Origin: Larix sibirica
Lineage: Eukaryota > Streptophyta > Pinopsida > Pinales > Pinaceae
Direction: 5' to 3'
NCBI GenBank assembly: GCA_004151065.3
Contig: NWUY0300033212.1
Location: 36,442-49,238 of the forward strand
DNA length: 12,797 nucleotides
Shown: piece after piece, positions 8,064 through 12,797 of the stretch
How positions within the stretch are numbered: the first letter of the stretch is position 1
How the letters are laid out: each line of letters begins with the position of its first letter
Program-made: the position numbers and the translations under genes
The notes under the pieces: generated by a model
The model's input: the letters and a program-made list of their open reading frames with translations, nothing else
Databases searched by the model: none
Told to the model about the DNA's origin: nothing

Positions 8064-8500
8064 TTGAGGACAAGTGGTCTGGTCCAACATTAGACTTTCC
8101 TGGTCAAACTACAATCTAAAATTCAAATTCCTATAATAGTAGTGGCCATTGACATATTCTTCCATGGTGCAAGGGTTCAATGCTGACTAAGTATTTCAAA
8201 TATTGATGATTTGTAAAGAAAACAAAAGGGTTAGCTAATAAATAGTGACAATATTTCTAGAGGGAAAAGATCATACAAAGTCCTTCTTGCTCCAAGGTCA
8301 AGTAGTTCCATTCAACTTTATTTAACTTTCGATTGGCATAGGAATTTGGATACTCGATCCCATCGTTGGTCAGATGTGTTAGTACTGCACCGATTGTGAT
8401 GGCTAATGTGTTGATGTGCACATGGAATTTGTTAGACCAATTTGGAAAGTGTAACATAGGTGCTTCAAAAAGCTTTCTTTTAGTAGCTCAAAGGATTTTG
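8064..8500 (-). pseudogene. RNase H domain, catalytic Asp lost
   Basis: The domain begins after a frameshift near 8490 with EAPMLHFPNWSNKFHVHINT, then GAVLTH, YANRKLNKVEWNYLTLEQEG, HYLLANPFVFFTNHQYLKYL, RICQWPLLL and PGKSNVGPDHLSS. These are the standard blocks of a gypsy RNase H in order. The first catalytic Asp of the HIDA block is Asn (codon 8412-8410). The later Asp of the TDH block is also Asn (FFTNH). Stops replace Gln in SL-stop-KY and LLL-stop-EF, as CAG to TAG changes would produce. Confidence 0.88.
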
Positions 8501-8539
8501 TGCATTACTACATCCATTTAAATTTAATATTGGATTTGA

Positions 8540-9345
8540 GTAGTTCATAAAAGGAGAATGCAATATCTGAGTAGTGTCAAATAAATGTTCAATAGTACCA
8601 TGTGTGACCTAGAAATATTCTAATTTGTTTAGGATTTACATGAGGTTTTAAGTCGATAATGACTTTTACTTGGGCCAGTTCAACTTTGATAAATTCCTTA
8701 CAAATGACATGGCTTGAAAGGATTCCAATGCATATGGAACAGATACATTTCTGTATATTTAGAGATAGTTGGATTTGTCTACATATTTCTAGCATTAGTC
8801 CAATCCATTTGACATGTTCTTTGAGTAGACTATGTAATGTCCAATTGTCAAAGTAGAAAACCATAGTTTTATATAGGTACTCCTGAAATTTTTTAATAAC
8901 TATTATAGCCAAGGCTACAGGCGAGTACTTTAGTCCAAAGGGAATAAATTTGTAAGCAAATGATCTAAATTAACAAACAAATATCATCTTGGATTGGTCT
9001 TCTTTGGCTATGGGAACTTGGTTATATCTCGAGAATACATCTATGAATGAATAACATTCATGACCTGCAACCTCATTGATGATTTTGTTAGAAAATGGTG
9101 TAGGAAGGGGATCTGTGAGGGTTACTCTATTTAGTCATCTAAATTCAACACATATATGGAGATTTTTAGGATCATGCTTTTTGGGTTGGATGACCATTCT
9201 AACTGGTCAACTAGGTATATAATTCCTGTAGCTAACTTGTTTTCTATTTATTTCTTAACGATGTCTTTGTATTTGTGTGATAACTAGTTGTAAGGTCTCT
9301 TCTTGACAGGTTTTTCATCTGGCAAGATATCTATTTTCATTTCTC
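8540..9345 (-). pseudogene. Reverse transcriptase, YxDD box changed to YFDN
   Basis: From about 9335 the frame shows KIDILPDEKPVKKRPY, HKYKDIVKK and the start of the fingers. After a short deletion near 9210 a second frame continues with VIQPKKHDPKNLHICVEFR, LTDPLPTPF, INEVAGHECYSFIDVFSRYN (first catalytic Asp kept), FIPFGLKYSPVALA, YLYKTMVFYFDNW, HVKWIGLMLEICRQIQLSLN and GHTWYY. The catalytic FDDW/YLDD-type box reads FYFDNW, with Asn at codon 8846-8844, so polymerase activity is not expected. Several other stops occur, including one at the Trp of FRWLN. Confidence 0.92.
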
Positions 9346-10268
9346 ACATTTCTTCAACAAGTCCTCTTAGGTCTCTGTAATATCTTGCAAACAAATGTTG
9401 ATATTATTTGAGAAGATTTGTTATTTATGTTGTTTGTTTCTTCAATCGATAATCTTCTATTTTGGCTCATTTGGGTTTGTCATCTATGGAGATGTCTACT
9501 TCTTTTGTTTTGATATCTACGTTCATCCATTCAGGTGCTTTTGATTCATCAATATGTTGTTCTCCTTATCTGAATTTTGTAAAGAATTGAGGGAAGTATT
9601 TTTCTTTTAATTATGTATTCTCTTCCTTAGGTTCAATGGATACTTTCATAACTGAATTAAGAAGGTGTACAATGTTGGGATGATCCCTTTTCCATCTAAA
9701 TCTTTTACCTAAAACATTTTCATTTTCTAATATTAGTTGGTTCAACAATTGAAATTGTTTCTTTTGGTCAGTTGCTACGATGTTGTAGGTCGATATTAAT
9801 CGATGGTAGACTGGTGTCACATCAAGGGTGACCATTCGTGCTGGTTGGCTAATGAATTTTTGCATCCCTCCTACAAATTTCATAAGATGATTTTGTGTAC
9901 GGGTAAATTAAAAGTCTTTAATGAAGTTATCCTTTAGGGGTTTCCAACTAAATGCATCTCCCCTATCTTATTCAATTTTATACCATTTGTTAGGCAGGTC
10001 ATCTAATGTTTTTGGTAAAATATATGGCCATATTATTTCGTCGTGGTATCTTAGTCTCTTCCATTCCTTTTCATAGATGTTAATGTGGCTGACCATATCT
10101 TTTCCTTGTATGAATTTGGGAATTTGCACTTTTACTATCAGTTGTTTTACACCAAAGCACTTGATGAAATCTGTTGAAGTTGTCATCCATGTTTGTAGTC
10201 AATATTGATGAGTGTTCCACCATCACATCACTTGACCTGTCGAAGTTTCGACTAGACTCTGCATCCAT
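9346..10268 (-). pseudogene. Gag-like segment and pre-RT linker
   Basis: From 10186 one frame continues, through in-frame stops only, into the start of the reverse transcriptase. The gag-like part reads HINIYEKEWKRLRYHDEIIW, LPKTLDDLPNKWYKIE and FSWKPLKDNFIKDF, resembling the capsid-type retrotransposon gag family (the W...L...A..WY..LP pattern). The rest (FISQPARMVTLDV, RFRWKRDHPNIVHLL, KAPEWMNVDIKTKEVDIS) is the spacer before the polymerase. An N-terminal piece starting at 10268 (MDAESSRNFDRSSDVMVEHS) is in another frame. No CCHC zinc knuckle is seen. The gag part joins the polymerase with no protease between. Confidence 0.7.
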
Positions 10269-10681
10269 CCTTGTTCTCCCACATTCTTAGAAACTTTATT
10301 AATGTGTGCAGATGGTGATTCTCATTCTTTGTATTGGAGAAGAGGTAGATTGGTTGATTCATTTTTAGTTGGTATAAGTGTTGGATATTCTCTATCTTTC
10401 TTTTCAAATACTCTTAGGATAACTGTAATGGAAAAAATTTATGCATAGGGTGACGTGGAATAACTTCTATTGTCCAACACTCATGGGATTTAGCTTCATA
10501 GTTTTCAATTTTCCATTCATAAAGCTATGAGTCTGAATTTTGACCAACTGGCATAGGGGAACCAAGATTCAATTCAACATGTTTAATTGGTTCAACTAAG
10601 TCTCCATTGTTCTGCATGACTTAATATAGTTGTCTTACATCTACTTCATTATCGTCGGGTTCATCCAAATATTCCCTTCAA
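10269..10681 (-). pseudogene. Linker between protease and gag-like segment
   Basis: On the minus strand the text runs on from the protease through readable pieces such as EYLDEPDDNEVDVRQLY, NLGSPMPVGQNSDS, LYEWKIENYEAKSHECW in shifting frames. The pieces are acidic and look coding, so protease and gag-like segment seem to belong to one continuous element. No named domain is recognised. Confidence 0.45.
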
Positions 10682-11260
10682 TCAGGTCGATGGGTATGAT
10701 GGTTTTTTGTCCTTTTCCTTAAGTTTTATTCTATCTTTTTCCAAATATATGGAGGTTTTCATTTTCCTCCCCAGGGTCAATTGAGTAGCACTGTGAATGT
10801 TTACTTCAAAATCAAATTGTTTGGTTATGACCATGATTAAAGTATGTGCATTTTTCCATACTCCAATGGGTTCAATCAAGCCTTGTCTGCCAATTTGAGG
10901 TAAATTCCTAACTTTGAGAGATGTGGTAGACCCATTCTTTCCCATGTGCTTCTTGGTAATATAGTTGGTTGGGATCCAAATTGAGGAAGACTTGTGAAAT
11001 ATGATATCCTTCGAATTCCAAGTTGACTAAAGGGTCGATGTTGATTTTATCGTTTTGGTTCAGTCGACATAAACTTTTAGTTATTCTATTGTTTACTTGA
11101 TTCATCTGTATCATGCACATTAAATCAATTAAATAAGAAACATCATCTTCTTTTCTGAGTAGTTGTATCAATTCATTAAGTGTTTTATTTTTCTTTCTTG
11201 AGTGTCTTCTTCCATTGCTGTTTCTTCAAATATTCTTGAAGCACCGTTGAAAATTTATTT
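10682..11260 (-). pseudogene. Retropepsin (aspartic protease) region, catalytic Asp lost
   Basis: Readable pieces in order are LNELIQLLRKEDD, INIDPLVNLEFEGYHISQVF, then the active-site region. This reads FLNL and, after a one-base slip, GSQPTILPRSTWERMGLPHL, KLADKA, and in a third frame GLIEPIGVWKNAHTLIMVI, FDFEV, LTLGR and KMKTSIYLEKDRIKLK. The order of an Asp-x-Gly-Ser type active site, a KLAD/GLIEPIG block and a LLGR block fits retroelement aspartic proteases. The catalytic Asp is replaced by Asn (codon 10982-10980). Two frameshifts break the domain. The protease would normally cut the polyprotein; this one cannot. Confidence 0.7.
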
Positions 11261-11399
11261 TTGCTTATTAGGATTAATATAATTATTCGATTTGTTTTTA
11301 ATTTTTCGATTCTTGGATTATCACCTCCAATCATCAATATGGTATTATGTGTTTGTTAGATATCTCACTTTTTGGATGCAGTCCTAGTATTACTCAATG

Positions 11400-12655
11400 T
11401 ATCATATTTTTCTTGAGTCGGTTGCAAGGAAGGTGTTTGTGGTTAGACAAATCATATCCTTTGGATTTGGAGGTAATGAATAAGGTATCATGTTTTCCAC
11501 ATTTGGGAGAGGATCTTACAAAATAAATAGCTATGCAAAATTTGAAAGCTAAAGAGGTGTATAAAAAATATGGAACACACCATGGGACTATAGGAGTGAT
11601 TATTTCCTCAATTTCTAGTTCAGAAATTTGTTTTTTCTACGTAGATTTTAGCAGAGAAATTGGTAAGGAAGTGTTAGGAGGATGAATTCGTTGTGGGGGT
11701 ATTGTTTGTAGTTGAGAATTGTACACAAGGTATAAAAATGAGTTTGGATAAGTATTTATTGGATGAATTTATTCAATATTGTCTTGATACTCATAATTTG
11801 GGTAAAGGATTTCATTTGAGATGGGTGTTGTTATTGGTTGCAAGGATTGGATGGAGACCTCCACAAGGATGAGAGTATAATACATTAGTAATTTCAGCAT
11901 TCCCTGATCCAAAGTTCAGTATTTGGCATCATACTGTTGATAAGGAGGTGCTACAGAGTACGAATTTAGCGTTTCAATGTTGGTAAACATAGATGATACA
12001 TGAAACAACATAGTTGTATAAAATTTCACTCTCTCTTGTGGACAAATATGAGAATGTGTTATGTTTTTCAATTGATGTACGTAACGTTTTTATTGCATCT
12101 TATGTAGATCCCCATAATAGAATTTAGGTTTTACCATTTTTTGTTTTAAAAGAATACATGCAAGAAGCAATGGAGGACTGGCCCCTATAATTTTAGTTAC
12201 AACAAGATCTGGATGTTGAAATTTTGAATACTCCATAAGATAAATCAAAGAAGCAAGAGGTTCGAGGATTTACCAGTACTTCAGCTTGGGAATCCCTAAG
12301 GTTTTCTGTAAAGAATAAGAAAGAACAAGAGATACCGGATGAAGTACCGACCATTTAGAGGAAGAAGCGTACACATAAACAAATATCTCCTATGTTAGAT
12401 CGAGAATCACTAGAAAAACAAGAAGAGAAGGAAACATCATCACCAAATAACACACTAATGAGCATAGAAAATAAGATTCAATCCATATTATTTTTAGTAG
12501 TAGTGCATGAATAGAAATTGACATCATTGCAAAATATTATTAGTACAATTCAAGTTAAACTTGATGCACAACAAGTGCTTCAGCTTGATTCTCCACAACA
12601 GCTTTTGGACTTGAAATCTACATTAAAGTTGTGTGTTTCCGAGAAATCTACGTAG
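11400..12655 (+). pseudogene. Second unrecognised transposon-associated reading frame
   Basis: From the Met at 11738 one plus-strand frame runs 305 codons to 12655 with ten internal stops and no frameshift. It includes SLDKYLLDEFIQYCLDTHNL, GFHLRWVLLLVARIGWRPPQ, ISAFPDPKFSIWHHTVDKEV, PFFVLKEYMQEAMEDWP, a Lys/Glu-rich charged region and a probable coiled-coil tail (LQNIISTIQVKLDAQQVLQL). Upstream in another frame, about 11410-11690, are LDKSYPLDLEVMNKVSCFPH, LKAKEVYKKYGTHHGTIGVI and a few more coding-like pieces. The W/D-hydrophobic-F..GE pattern resembles DEPIEIIDLLISHIIGF..GE in the minus-strand frame at 3822-3700, so both may be members of one gag-like family. Family and function are unknown. 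Confidence 0.5.
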
Positions 12656-12752
12656 ACATTATTTTCATCAGTTACCGATGCATATAATATCTTAAAAAAA
12701 TAGGATCGCAGAGCAATAACAATAAACAAGATGCAAATATAAATCACATAAA

Positions 12753-12797
12753 CAAAATACAAGAGAGACACCAATATAACGTGGTTCACCCAATCTG
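12753..12797 (+). repeat. Edge of a dispersed plant repeat (tentative)
   Basis: The last bases, caccaatataacgtggttca followed by cccaatctg, resemble a motif (ACGTGGTTC, Cys-free and non-coding) that recurs in plant genomic and long-transcript sequences near retroelement or repeat ends. The window ends before the rest can be seen. The match is from memory only. Confidence 0.25.

Larger units (their letters stand above)
6905..11260 (-). mobile_element. Decayed Ty3/gypsy LTR-retroelement interior, no LTRs seen
   Basis: In minus-strand order the segment shows retropepsin, linker, gag-like segment, reverse transcriptase, RNase H, and integrase core with its C-terminal domain. RT-RH-INT order marks it as Ty3/gypsy and not copia. 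The reading is interrupted by many in-frame stops and several frameshifts, and each of the four enzymes has a catalytic Asp changed to Asn, so the copy is dead. Several stops look like CAG to TAG, CGA to TGA and TGG to TGA changes, as expected from cytosine deamination. No flanking LTR pair, primer-binding site or polypurine tract was found. The protease lies before the gag-like part, contrary to the usual gag-PR-RT order. Confidence 0.9.

Noticed and set aside
7762-8093. Plus-strand frames of 74 and 70 codons
   Set aside because: They are antisense to the RNase H to integrase linker of the gypsy element.
6905-12655. Stop codon reassignment (TAA/TAG read as Gln)
   Set aside because: Several stops do sit where Gln is expected, but others, including TGA, replace Trp, Arg, Glu and Ser, and frameshifts and lost catalytic residues are present. 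Ordinary decay explains it better.
12580-12789. Hydrophobic minus-strand 69-codon frame resembling a membrane protein
   Set aside because: It lies antisense to AT-rich DNA and the tail of the plus-strand frame; T-rich complements often read as hydrophobic residues.

Overview
The window looks like a low-GC, repeat-rich nuclear region of a land plant with a large, old genome. A gymnosperm such as a conifer or cycad would fit, but I cannot prove this. The evidence is a decayed Ty3/gypsy retroelement of plant type, a small gene with a plausible spliceosomal intron and TATA box, and long reading frames broken mainly by stop substitutions. I see no rRNA, tRNA, CRISPR array or bacterial-style operon.

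Layout. (1) Positions 1-4093 hold, on the minus strand, a decayed transposon-associated reading frame that I do not recognise. It has a Met start at 4093, a globular N-terminal part, a Pro/Thr/Ser-rich linker and a probable helical C-terminal part ending near 840. A TATA box lies upstream at 4215-4221. This stretch is redundant: 1519-2327 recurs at 2330-3138, and 1-697 recurs at 2866-3483. Single N characters sit exactly at two copy edges (698 and 2328), so the redundancy is probably unmerged allelic or overlapping contigs. (2) Positions 4222-5271 are non-coding and partly very AT-rich. (3) Positions 5272-5671 (minus) carry the best candidate for an intact gene: a small secreted-peptide precursor with TATA box, strong start context, textbook signal peptide, a likely 113-base intron and a second exon whose frame depends on the N at 5344. 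(4) Positions 5692-6346 (minus) carry an acidic, Asp-rich protein of unknown family, split over frames. A 20-base-arm inverted repeat lies just upstream, and a G-box lies at 6793. (5) Positions 6905-11260 (minus) are a dead Ty3/gypsy element with integrase, RNase H, reverse transcriptase, a gag-like segment and a retropepsin. Each of its four enzymes has lost a catalytic Asp to Asn at an apparent former CpG. The protease lies upstream of the gag-like segment, which is not the usual order. No LTRs are visible. (6) Positions 11400-12655 (plus) hold a second unrecognised decayed reading frame, head-to-head with the retroelement. The last 45 bases look like the edge of a dispersed plant repeat.

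Only the secreted-peptide gene, and possibly the acidic gene beside it, look like host genes. Everything else appears to be mobile-element debris whose decay fits deamination of methylated cytosines. All homology statements rest on recalled family patterns; no database search was possible.
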